The notes under the pieces are model-generated. The model had not been told where the DNA came from and ran no database searches. It saw only the letters and a list, made by a program, of their open reading frames with translations. From Actinomycetota bacterium (lineage in GTDB: Bacteria; Actinomycetota; Thermoleophilia; Gaiellales; Gaiellaceae), in the NCBI GenBank assembly GCA_005883235.1, contig VAYE01000204.1, forward strand, positions 1-5,213: DNA of 5,213 nucleotides, written 5' to 3'. Below, piece by piece: positions 1 to 5,213 of this stretch. The position numbers were made by a program, and so were the translations under genes. How positions within the stretch are numbered: the first letter of the stretch is position 1; each line of letters opens with the position of its first letter.

Positions 1-1241
1 ACGGCACACATCCGGATCTCGTCGGGCGCATCGCGGCCGCGAAGAGCTTCGTCGGAGGGAGCCCGCTGACGGACGAACAGGGGCACGGCACCTTCGTCGC
101 GGGCGAGATCGCGGCCTCGACGAACAACGGCGTGGGCATCGCCGGGATCGCGTTCCCGGCGAGGCTCGTGATCGCCAAGGTCGTGCGTGCAGATCGCGGG
201 ATCCCCCTCGAAGCCGAGACTGGGGCGATCCGCTGGGCGGTGGCGCAGGGCGCGCGGGTCATCAACCTCAGTCTCGGCGGCCTGCGCGACCCGACCGATC
301 CCCTCCGCGACACGTACTCGCAGCTCGAGGCGAGCGCGGTCGACTACGCGGTCGCCCACGGGGCGGTCGTCGTAGCGGCCGTCGGCAACTCCGACCAGGC
401 GCCGCGGATGCCGTGGCCGTACGCCAGCTACCCGGCGGCGCTGCCGCACGTGATCGGCGTGAGCGCGCTCGCCCGGGACGGCTCGGTGCCGCTCTTCTCC
501 GACCGCGATCCCGTGTTCAACGACATCGCGGCTCCAGGCCAGGAGATCTTCTCGACCCTCCCGCGTCACCTGACGGCCGACCGACGCACGTGCGCCGACC
601 AGGGGTACTCGGACTGTGGCTCGGACGACTACCTGCACGCGAGCGGCACCTCGTTCGCGGCGCCGCAGGTCGCGGCCGCGGCGGCTCTCCTGCTGGCGAG
701 CGACCCGACGCTCACGCCGGACCAGGTCTCCGCCATCCTCGAGCGCACGGCCGACGACGCGAACGCCTCGAACGGTTGCCGCCGCTGTCCGCTCCTCCGC
801 GACTCGCTGACGGGCTGGGGCCGGCTCAACATCGCGAACGCGCTCGCGGCGCTCGCCGGCCCGCTGCCGCCGGCCGACCGGTACGAGACGAACGACGACG
901 CGGGCTCGCACGCGTTCACGATCTGGGGCGCGACGATCCGCGTCCCGGCCACGATCGACTACTGGGACGATCCGATCGACGTCTACCGCACGAGGGTCCG
1001 GGCGGGACAGCGGGTGACGCTGACGGTGCGCGGCCCCGGCCGCGCGGACACCGACTTGGAGCTCTGGAAGCCGGGCACCCAGACCGTCCTCGGCGCCGCT
1101 CGCCCCCTAGCAAACGCCGGCGGTCCCGGCGCGGCCAAGCGAATCACCTACCGCGCAAAGGCAGGCGGCTGGTACTTCGTCGAGGTCAAGCTCGGCTCCG
1201 CCGGCTTCGGCCAGTACACGCTGACGATCACGAAACGGTAG
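1..1241 (+). CDS. Subtilisin-like S8 serine protease with C-terminal PPC domain (5' partial)
   Basis: This is the 3' part of a subtilase, probably a secreted endopeptidase. It is open in frame from base 3, giving 412 visible residues and a TAG stop at 1239-1241; the real start lies left of the window. The first visible residues, GTHPDL, normally follow about ten residues after the catalytic Asp motif (D-T/S-G), so that Asp is just outside. The His motif GHGTFVAG (visible residues 27-34, His at 84-86), the oxyanion-hole Asn in AAVGNS (387-389) and the nucleophile Ser in GTSFAAPQVA (651-653) are all intact. From about residue 292 a PPC domain begins with DRYETND and ends with YFVEV and YTLTITK, a fold common at the C-terminus of secreted peptidases and often removed on maturation. 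Four cysteines (residues 197, 205, 259, 262, the last two as CRRC) could form disulfides, which fits export. The signal peptide and any propeptide cannot be seen. An internal GTG at 132 is not the start, because the His motif lies upstream of it. The gene converges on the sugar operon, and nothing ties their functions together. Confidence 0.93.
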   Translation, partial: GTHPDLVGRIAAAKSFVGGSPLTDEQGHGTFVAGEIAASTNNGVGIAGIAFPARLVIAKVVRADRGIPLEAETGAIRWAVAQGARVINLSLGGLRDPTDPLRDTYSQLEASAVDYAVAHGAVVVAAVGNSDQAPRMPWPYASYPAALPHVIGVSALARDGSVPLFSDRDPVFNDIAAPGQEIFSTLPRHLTADRRTCADQGYSDCGSDDYLHASGTSFAAPQVAAAAALLLASDPTLTPDQVSAILERTADDANASNGCRRCPLLRDSLTGWGRLNIANALAALAGPLPPADRYETNDDAGSHAFTIWGATIRVPATIDYWDDPIDVYRTRVRAGQRVTLTVRGPGRADTDLELWKPGTQTVLGAARPLANAGGPGAAKRITYRAKAGGWYFVEVKLGSAGFGQYTLTITKR

Positions 1242-1250
1242 TCCGCGCGG

Positions 1251-1314
1251 TCCGAGACCTTGCACCAGTCTGTTGCAAGGTCTGATCGGACGCTCCGGAC
1301 CCAGCCCTGGTTCT
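1251..1314. repeat. Degenerate ~60-bp repeat, copy 1
   Basis: This copy begins TCCGA, carries the palindrome TTGCACCAGTCTGTTGCAA (1260-1278), then a GGA-containing spacer, and ends CCCTGGTTCT (1305-1314). The same order of blocks recurs at 1374-1434. The palindrome block is almost identical between copies, with 23 of 25 bases matching across CCTTGCA to GT. The spacer has drifted and differs slightly in length. This suggests a duplicated or dispersed non-coding element rather than chance. Confidence 0.7.
1255..1283. terminator. 29-bp near-perfect palindrome after the protease gene, possible bidirectional terminator
   Basis: The arms AGACCTTGCACCAG and CTGTTGCAAGGTCT are reverse complements apart from one pair (C1265 against T1273), around a single central T at 1269. 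An outer pair, TCCGA (1251-1255) and TCGGA (1286-1290), could add five further pairs with a small bulge, at the cost of the innermost A1255-T1283 pair. It starts 13 bp after the protease stop codon. As RNA it would fold into a long stem, and both strands fold alike. No T run follows on either strand, so termination would have to be Rho-dependent or non-canonical. Alternatives are a protein-binding site or a repeat-family hairpin. Confidence 0.45.
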
Positions 1315-1317
1315 GGG
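1300..1317. repeat. Small inverted repeat CCCAG/CTGGG
   Basis: CCCAG (1300-1304) and CTGGG (1313-1317) could pair around an 8-base loop that contains most of the CCCTGGTTCT block. GCT (1292-1294) and AGC (1318-1320) could extend the stem across a 5-base bulge. It is short and GC-rich, so it could be a chance match in this composition. It is listed because it falls among stronger stems in the same gap. Confidence 0.3.
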
Positions 1318-1322
1318 AGCAC

Positions 1323-1336
1323 GGGACGTCAGTCCC
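1323..1336. repeat. Short hairpin GGGAC-GTCA-GTCCC
   Basis: The five-base arms GGGAC and GTCCC flank a GTCA tetraloop. The form resembles the short GC-rich stems of bacterial REP-type repeats, but with a single copy in the window that cannot be shown. It sits between the two longer palindromes, and no T tract follows it. Confidence 0.35.
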
Positions 1337-1373
1337 CGAAGTTGACCCATCGACGACGCTTGATTCGACGGTC

Positions 1374-1434
1374 TCCGACCCTTGCAACAGTCTGTTGCAA
1401 AGTAGGTTAGGGACACCGCTCAACCCTGGTTCTC
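1374..1434. repeat. Degenerate ~60-bp repeat, copy 2
   Basis: This second copy has the same block order as 1251-1314: TCCGA, the palindrome TTGCAACAGTCTGTTGCAA (1382-1400), GGGA, then CCCTGGTTCT (1425-1434). Its last block lies inside the final codons of the - strand acyltransferase (encoding part of E-N-Q-G), and the gene's TGA stop (1422-1420) falls in the spacer. The repeat may therefore have supplied the present 3' end of that gene. Confidence 0.7.
1382..1400. repeat. Perfect 19-bp palindrome TTGCAACAG-T-CTGTTGCAA
   Basis: The nine-base arms match perfectly around a single central T. The next pair outward (C1381 against A1401) does not match, so this stem is shorter than its partner at 1255-1283 but has a cleaner core. 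It lies 19 bp beyond the acyltransferase stop codon in that gene's reading direction. It may be the - strand operon's terminator hairpin or a binding site. No T tract is present. Confidence 0.6.
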
Positions 1435-2073
1435 GAGTAGCTCCTCGTCGGTGACTTCGCGGATCTGGCGGGCGGGATTGCCGACGACCACGGCTCGAGG
1501 GGGCACGTCCCGCACGACGACCGCGCCCGCGCCGACGAACGCCTCTTCTCCGACCTCGATCCCGGGGCACAGGACCGCCGCGCCGCCGATGCGCGCGCCG
1601 CGGCGGATCGTCGGCCCCTTGACCAGCTCTCGCCGACGCTCGGTCCGGCCCATGAAGTTGTCGTTCGTCGTCGCCACGCAGGGCGCGATGAACACCTCCT
1701 CCTCGAGCACCGAGTAGGCGGTGATGTACGCGTGGGCCTGGATCTTCGTCAGGGCCCCGATCGTCGTGTCGTTCTCGACGAGCGAGCCGCGGCCGACGAC
1801 GACGTCGTCGCCGACGACGCAGCGCTCGCGCACGCAGGCCTGGTCGCCCACGATCACGCGCGCGCCGATCGTCGCTCCGGCGAAGACGACGGCCCCGGTG
1901 GAGACGATCGTCCCCGGGCCGAGCTCCGCAGGGGGGAGCGGCTCGCGCTTCGCGGTCGAGCGCGGCGAAAGCGACGGCTGCTTGCCGACGACGGCGTAGT
2001 CGAGCACCTGGCACCCGTCGCCGAGCACGGTTCCCGGATAGACGATCGCGGTCGGCGCGATCTCGCCGCTCAT
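1420..2073 (-). CDS. Left-handed beta-helix acyltransferase, WbpD/WlbB-like
   Basis: This 217-residue protein is built almost entirely of hexapeptide repeats, from TAIVYPGTVLGDG (residues 8-20) to GAGAVVVRDVPPRAVVVGNP (181-200). That is the left-handed parallel beta-helix of trimeric, acetyl-CoA-using sugar acetyltransferases. A TNDN motif (136-139) followed by a charged loop, and the closing VGNPAR (197-202), are typical of the WxcM-N/WbpD/WlbB group. By analogy it would N-acetylate the 3-amino group of UDP-GlcNAc3NA-uronate in the cytoplasm; the acceptor and acyl group are inferred. The start is the ATG at 2073, which overlaps the preceding TGA as ATGA and implies translational coupling. 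A GGAG lies 11 bases upstream. The frame stays open further upstream, but only as an overlap of the oxidoreductase gene and with no hexapeptide character. The last codons (ENQG, TGA) lie in a repeat found again at 1251-1314. It is the last gene of the operon seen here. Confidence 0.88.
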   Translation of the reverse strand: MSGEIAPTAIVYPGTVLGDGCQVLDYAVVGKQPSLSPRSTAKREPLPPAELGPGTIVSTGAVVFAGATIGARVIVGDQACVRERCVVGDDVVVGRGSLVENDTTIGALTKIQAHAYITAYSVLEEEVFIAPCVATTNDNFMGRTERRRELVKGPTIRRGARIGGAAVLCPGIEVGEEAFVGAGAVVVRDVPPRAVVVGNPARQIREVTDEELLENQG

Positions 2074-3071
2074 GCGGCGAGGGACTCCGTCAGACGCTCG
2101 AGCGCCCGGACCACCATCGCGCCGTCGCGGGCCACCTTCTCGCGGTCGCCCTCGCCGTCCACGAGCCCGAGGAAGTGCCGGCACTCGAGCCTGAGCGGCT
2201 CGTCGGTGGCGATCTTCGGGATCCAGATGTCGCCGCTTCGCGTCTGCCACTCGCCGTACGTCTCGACCTGCTTCCAGGGCGCCTTCTCGTACACCGTCAC
2301 CTTCCGCTCGAGCTCCATGTCGTCGAAGACCGCCATCTTCTCCCGCCCCACCACGGTGATCCGCCGCATCTTGTGCGGGTCGAGCCACGACAGGTGCATG
2401 TGCGCGATCTTCCCCGACGGGAAGCGCAGGTAGCAGAAGACGACGTCCTCGACCCCGTGCGTGAGGAAGTCGCGGCCGTGCGCCACCGCGTCCGTGGGCT
2501 CCTCGTCGAGGAGGTAGAGGATCACCGAGAGGTCGTGGACGCCGAGCGACCAGAGGGCGTTCTCGTTCGTCCGGACGATGCCGAGGTTCTGCCGGTTTCC
2601 GTAGATGCAGAGCACCTCGCCGAGCTCGCCGGTGTCGACCAGCTCCTTGAGCTTCGTCACGCCCGGGTGGTAGAGGAGCAGGTGGCCCGGCATGAGGACG
2701 AGGTCCCGCTCGGCCGCGAGGGCGACGAGCTCGTCCATCTCGGCCGCCCGCATCGCCGGCGGCTTCTCGACGAAGACGTGCTTGCCGGCCTGAAGCGCCG
2801 ACTTCGCGAGCTCGTAGTGCGTCGGGACCGGCGTCGCGACGGCGACGGCGTCGAGCTCGGGGTCGGCCAGCAGCTCCTCGAACCTCGCGGTCGTGCGCGC
2901 TTCGGGATAGCGCTCGGCGAACCGGCTGCGGCGGTCCTCGTCCGGCTCGCAGAGCCACGCGAGCTCCGCCAGCTCGTCGAAGTTGCGCGCGAGGTTCGGC
3001 CCCCAGTAGCCGAGGCCCGCCAGCCCTACTCGGATGGTCCGGCCGGCGGTGGTGGATTTCTTGGTCGTCAT
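2070..3071 (-). CDS. Gfo/Idh/MocA-family NAD-dependent sugar oxidoreductase, WbpB-like
   Basis: This is a 333-residue protein, a usual length for the family. The N-terminal Rossmann fold has GLGYWG (19-24, a GxGxxG nucleotide-binding loop). EKP (102-104) carries the family's conserved Lys, and GVHD (177-180) supplies the likely catalytic His and Asp. The C-terminal half is the alpha/beta domain that forms the sugar pocket. In WbpB/WlbA the enzyme oxidises C3 of UDP-GlcNAc-uronate to the 3-keto sugar, preparing it for transamination. That substrate is inferred here from the dehydrogenase upstream and the acyltransferase downstream. The chosen start is the ATG at 3071, which gives a 10-residue lead into RTIRVGLAG. 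A TTG at 3077 in the same frame is possible, and neither has a clear Shine-Dalgarno. The gene ends in a 4-bp ATGA overlap with the acyltransferase. It is separated by 119 nt from the dehydrogenase gene, the only real spacer in the operon. Confidence 0.88.
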   Translation of the reverse strand: MTTKKSTTAGRTIRVGLAGLGYWGPNLARNFDELAELAWLCEPDEDRRSRFAERYPEARTTARFEELLADPELDAVAVATPVPTHYELAKSALQAGKHVFVEKPPAMRAAEMDELVALAAERDLVLMPGHLLLYHPGVTKLKELVDTGELGEVLCIYGNRQNLGIVRTNENALWSLGVHDLSVILYLLDEEPTDAVAHGRDFLTHGVEDVVFCYLRFPSGKIAHMHLSWLDPHKMRRITVVGREKMAVFDDMELERKVTVYEKAPWKQVETYGEWQTRSGDIWIPKIATDEPLRLECRHFLGLVDGEGDREKVARDGAMVVRALERLTESLAA

Positions 3072-3190
3072 GAGCAAGCGTGGCTAGGACGCAACGAGCC
3101 GCCGTGCAAGTCGCACGGCGGCGACTGAGGACGACGCCATGCGCCGCTCAGGGCGGGCGAGAAACCGCCAAGTGCCGCCGGTCGGGCCAC
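3072..3190 (-). other. Spacer inside the sugar operon
   Basis: These 119 nt separate the dehydrogenase stop from the oxidoreductase start. They hold one strong hairpin (3098-3122) and a weaker 5-bp inverted repeat (GGCGG 3152-3156 and CCGCC 3165-3169). No clear promoter boxes or Shine-Dalgarno are seen. An 18-codon frame (3140-3084) spans the hairpin but has no ribosome site, and I do not call it a gene. Confidence 0.6.
3098..3122 (-). promoter_or_regulatory. 10-bp perfect intercistronic hairpin
   Basis: The arms GCCGCCGTGC (3098-3107) and GCACGGCGGC (3113-3122) are exact reverse complements around a 5-base loop. In the transcript it would stand 26 nt before the oxidoreductase ATG and 68 nt after the dehydrogenase stop. 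No U tract follows (the bases after it read TCGTTGCG), so it is not a standard terminator. Possible roles are mRNA stabilisation of the upstream part, partial termination, or attenuation that lowers expression of the second gene pair. The structure is seen; the role is inferred. Confidence 0.55.
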
Positions 3191-4453
3191 TTACAGCTTC
3201 CAGACTTTTGCGTTGCCGCTGCCGTTCCTGCCGGTGGCGTTCCGCAGGTCGACGACGAGCGCGGCCTCGTCCACGAGCCGGTCGTAGTCGATCGACGAGT
3301 GGGCGGTGACGATCGCGACGCAGTCGTACGCGGCGGGGTCGAGCGCCACAGACGACAGGCCGTGCTCGGGCAGCTCGGGGACGTACGGGTCGTGGTAGGA
3401 GACCTCCGAGCCGGCGTTCCGCAGGAGTCCGATCAGCTTGAGGGCCGGCGACTCGCGCACGTCGCCGATGTCCGCCTTGTATGCGACCCCGAGCACGAGC
3501 ACCTTCGAGCCCTTGAGCGACCGCTCCTTGCCGTGGTTCAGCGCCTGGGAGATGAGCGAGCGGCAGAAGTAGGGCATGTTCTCGTTCACCTTCCCGGCGA
3601 GCTCGACGAACTCCGTGTAGAAGCCGAACTCCCGCGCCTTCCAGGTCAGGTAGAAGGGGTCGATCGGGATGCAGTGGCCGCCGAGGCCCGGCCCCGGCTC
3701 GAAGTGCATGAACCCGAACGGCTTCGTCGCGGCGGCCGCGAGGACCTCCCAGACGTCGATCTCCATCCGCTCGCAGAGCTGCGCCAGCTCGTTCACGAGC
3801 GCGATGTTCACCGAGCGGAAGATGTTCTCGAGCAGCTTCGAGAGCTCGGCCGCCTCGGGGGACGAGACCGGGTGCACTGTGTCGATCGCCGAGCCGTACA
3901 GCTTCGCCGCCGCCTCGGTGCACGCGGGCGTGATCCCGCCGACGACCTTCGTGACGTTCTTCGTCGTCCAGTCGCGGTTGCCGGGGTCGACGCGCTCGGG
4001 GGCGAAGGCGAGGTGGAAGTCCTCGCCCGCCTGGAGGCCGCTCTGCTCGAGGATCGGCAGGACGCAGTCGCGCGTCGTGCCGGGATAGGTCGTCGACTGG
4101 AGGACGACGAGCTGGCCGGCTCGGAGCCGCTTGGCGATCTCGCCGGCGGCGGCGCGCAGGATCGAGAGGTCGGGCTCGCGCTGCGGGGAGAGTGGGGTCG
4201 GGAGCGCGATCAGGATCGCGTCCCGGTCACGAAGCTCGTCGTAGTCGGTCGTCGCCCGCAGGCCGTGCTCGCGGACGAGCCGGCCGAGCGCCTCCGAGGG
4301 GACGTCCTCGATGTAGCTCTCACCGCGGTTCAGCTGCTCGACGCGCTCGCGGTTGGTCTCGACGAGCAGGACGTCGTGGCCGGCCTCCGCGAAGACCTGG
4401 GCGAGGGGCACGCCGACGTAGCCCGCGCCGACGATTGCGATACCGCCGTTCAT
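3191..4453 (-). CDS. Nucleotide-sugar dehydrogenase, WbpA-type UDP-GlcNAc 6-dehydrogenase
   Basis: This 420-residue cytoplasmic enzyme belongs to the UDP-glucose/GDP-mannose dehydrogenase family. It oxidises C6 of a UDP-sugar to the carboxylate with two NAD+, giving a uronic acid. The N-terminal Rossmann domain shows GAGYVG (9-14) and STTYPGTT (120-127). The central helical domain has KLLEN (206-210) and the catalytic Cys261 in GPGLGGHCIPIDPFYLTW. The C-terminal UDP-binding domain has GVAYKADIGDVRESP (322-336). The run from PFGF (245-248) through the Cys motif resembles WbpA/TviB-type UDP-HexNAc dehydrogenases more than plain UDP-glucose dehydrogenases. UDP-GlcNAc is the likeliest substrate, given the WbpB- and WbpD-like genes after it. 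A WecC-like role on UDP-ManNAc is the alternative, since a 2-epimerase gene precedes it. The start is the ATG at 4453, which overlaps the epimerase TGA as ATGA and begins right at the nucleotide-binding strand. There is no good Shine-Dalgarno, so coupling is likely. The stop is TAA at 3193-3191. Confidence 0.92.
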   Translation of the reverse strand: MNGGIAIVGAGYVGVPLAQVFAEAGHDVLLVETNRERVEQLNRGESYIEDVPSEALGRLVREHGLRATTDYDELRDRDAILIALPTPLSPQREPDLSILRAAAGEIAKRLRAGQLVVLQSTTYPGTTRDCVLPILEQSGLQAGEDFHLAFAPERVDPGNRDWTTKNVTKVVGGITPACTEAAAKLYGSAIDTVHPVSSPEAAELSKLLENIFRSVNIALVNELAQLCERMEIDVWEVLAAAATKPFGFMHFEPGPGLGGHCIPIDPFYLTWKAREFGFYTEFVELAGKVNENMPYFCRSLISQALNHGKERSLKGSKVLVLGVAYKADIGDVRESPALKLIGLLRNAGSEVSYHDPYVPELPEHGLSSVALDPAAYDCVAIVTAHSSIDYDRLVDEAALVVDLRNATGRNGSGNAKVWKL

Positions 4454-5213
4454 CGGCTCGGAAGCATAGAGAGCAGGGCTTCCGCCACCCGCTCCGAGGC
4501 GTGGCCGTCGCCGTAGAGCGGCGGGCGGTCGGGTGGGATCCGGGCCTCGCGGACGCCGGCGACGATTCGCTCGGGATCGTCGTCGACGAGCGTGTTCGCG
4601 CCCGCCTCCACCGTGTCGACCCACTCCGTGCTCGGGCGCAGCGTCACGCACGGCACGCCGTACCAGTACGCCTCCTTCTGCAGGCCGCCCGAGTCGGTGA
4701 GGATCACGCGGGCCTGCGAGGCGAGCGCGGCGAGGTCGAGATAGCCGAGCGGCTCGATCGTCGGCAGGTCGAGGCCTTCGGCGTCGAGCGCAGCGCGCGT
4801 CCGCGGGTGCGCGGGGAAGACGAGCGGCTCCTCGAGCCGCCGCAGGCCCTCGACGATGCGGGAGAGCCGATCGGGCCGCACGTTCGCCTCGCGGTGGACG
4901 GTGACGAGGAGGTACTCGCCGGGCTCGACTCCGAGGCGGTCGAGCGCATCGGAGCGCTCGCGCGCGATCGGCGCGAGCCGGAAGCAGGCGTCGGCCATGA
5001 CGTCGCCGACGACGCGAGCCTCTCCGGGGACGCCTTCGGCGGCGAGGGTGGCGCGCGACCGCTCGTCGGGGCAGAGGAGGAGCCGCGCGAGCGCGTCGAC
5101 CTCGATCCGGTTCCGCTCCTCGGGCATCTCGAGGTCGCCGCTCCGCAGGCCCGCCTCGACGTGGGCGACCGGGATTGCCGCATCCCGCGCGGCGCGCGCG
5201 CCCGCGAGGGTCG
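4450..5213 (-). CDS. UDP-N-acetylglucosamine 2-epimerase family, WbpI-like (5' partial)
   Basis: This gene is cut by the right edge. About 253 residues are visible, roughly the C-terminal two thirds of a protein usually near 370 residues. The frame is open to the edge, so the internal ATG at 5127 is not the start: the family motif HVEAGLRS lies upstream of it. PEERNR (visible residues 30-35) and VTVHREAN (103-110) match positions equivalent to E. coli WecB Glu117, Glu131, Arg135 and His213. DSGGLQKEA (173-181) is the UDP-binding segment. The stretch TLRPSTEWVDTVEAGAN has TEW, where E. coli WecB has TERPE. That TEW form is what I recall for WbpI-type enzymes, which epimerise UDP-GlcNAc3NAc-uronate at C2 to UDP-ManNAc3NAcA. 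The fold is GT-B-like and cytoplasmic. Plain UDP-GlcNAc to UDP-ManNAc epimerisation is the alternative. Its TGA overlaps the start of the dehydrogenase gene by 4 bp. Confidence 0.92.
   Translation of the reverse strand, partial: TLAGARAARDAAIPVAHVEAGLRSGDLEMPEERNRIEVDALARLLLCPDERSRATLAAEGVPGEARVVGDVMADACFRLAPIARERSDALDRLGVEPGEYLLVTVHREANVRPDRLSRIVEGLRRLEEPLVFPAHPRTRAALDAEGLDLPTIEPLGYLDLAALASQARVILTDSGGLQKEAYWYGVPCVTLRPSTEWVDTVEAGANTLVDDDPERIVAGVREARIPPDRPPLYGDGHASERVAEALLSMLPSR

Larger units (their letters stand above)
1242..1419. other. Convergent intergenic region rich in inverted repeats
   Basis: This 178-bp gap lies between the 3' ends of the + strand protease and the - strand acyltransferase, so it holds no promoter for either. 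It contains two palindromes sharing the same core (1255-1283 and 1382-1400). Between them are two short potential hairpins (1300-1317 and 1323-1336). No convincing reading frame is present. The position suits a bidirectional transcription end, but no T tract follows any stem, so a classic intrinsic terminator is not shown. Confidence 0.7.

Noticed and set aside
1342..1370. Promoter-like TTGACC box in the convergent gap
   Set aside because: No acceptable -10 box lies at the right distance, and no gene starts downstream on the + strand.
1255..1400. The two palindromes read as a mini CRISPR array
   Set aside because: There are only two units, the spacing of about 100 bp is too long, the flanking blocks are also repeated, and no cas gene is present.
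1794..1820. Palindrome built from GACGAC/GTCGTC in the acyltransferase gene
   Set aside because: It is explained by Asp and Val codons of the VVGDDVVVG repeat in a GC-rich codon set, with no other sign of function.
1420..2958. Acyltransferase frame extended upstream to 512 codons
   Set aside because: The added N-terminal part is Arg/Ala/Gly-rich noise overlapping the oxidoreductase gene. The hexapeptide protein starts naturally at the ATG at 2073 with an ATGA overlap.
3080..4516. Long open frame on the + strand, about 478 codons
   Set aside because: It lies antisense to the dehydrogenase gene and its product is low-complexity, rich in Arg, Val, Glu, Leu and Asp. Such frames arise on the opposite strand of high-GC genes, while the - strand product has a full set of family motifs.
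3191..4651. Dehydrogenase start placed upstream at 4651
   Set aside because: The extra 66 residues are Arg-rich, overlap the epimerase gene and precede the standard Rossmann start MNGGIAIVGAGYVG at 4453.
5181..5206. GC-alternating run near the right edge
   Set aside because: It encodes the Ala/Arg-rich stretch before HVEAGLRS of the epimerase and follows from codon use.

Overview
The window is very GC-rich, with third codon positions almost always G or C. It holds one gene on the + strand, cut by the left edge, and four genes on the - strand, the first of which is cut by the right edge. The protein types and base composition suggest a high-GC bacterium, perhaps a soil or environmental actinomycete-type lineage such as Thermoleophilia. 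That placement is inference; there is no rRNA or other marker here to settle it.

Left part (1-1241, +): the 3' portion of a secreted-type subtilisin-like serine protease. The His, Asn and Ser active-site motifs are present, and the catalytic Asp motif should lie just outside the window. The protein ends in a PPC (pre-peptidase C-terminal) beta-sandwich domain.

Middle (1242-1419): a 178-bp gap between convergent genes, rich in inverted repeats. Two copies of a degenerate element of about 60 bp lie 123 bp apart. Each is built on the palindrome TTGCAACAG-T-CTGTTGCAA and ends in CCCTGGTTCT. The second copy runs into the last codons of the - strand operon.

Right part (1420-5213, -): a nucleotide-sugar operon read from right to left. 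Its order is a WecB/WbpI-type UDP-HexNAc 2-epimerase (partial), a WbpA-type UDP-GlcNAc 6-dehydrogenase, a Gfo/Idh/MocA oxidoreductase (WbpB-like) and a left-handed beta-helix acyltransferase (WbpD-like). The first two and the last two genes each overlap by the 4-bp ATGA arrangement. A 119-nt spacer carrying a strong 10-bp hairpin separates the pairs. Together they match four of the five steps of the UDP-2,3-diacetamido-2,3-dideoxy-mannuronic acid (UDP-ManNAc3NAcA) pathway known from Pseudomonas B-band O antigen and Bordetella LPS. The PLP aminotransferase (WbpE step) is not in the window and would be expected upstream or elsewhere. The product probably feeds a surface polysaccharide or glycoconjugate. 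The coding content is of known families; the least explained sequence is the repeat-rich convergent gap.
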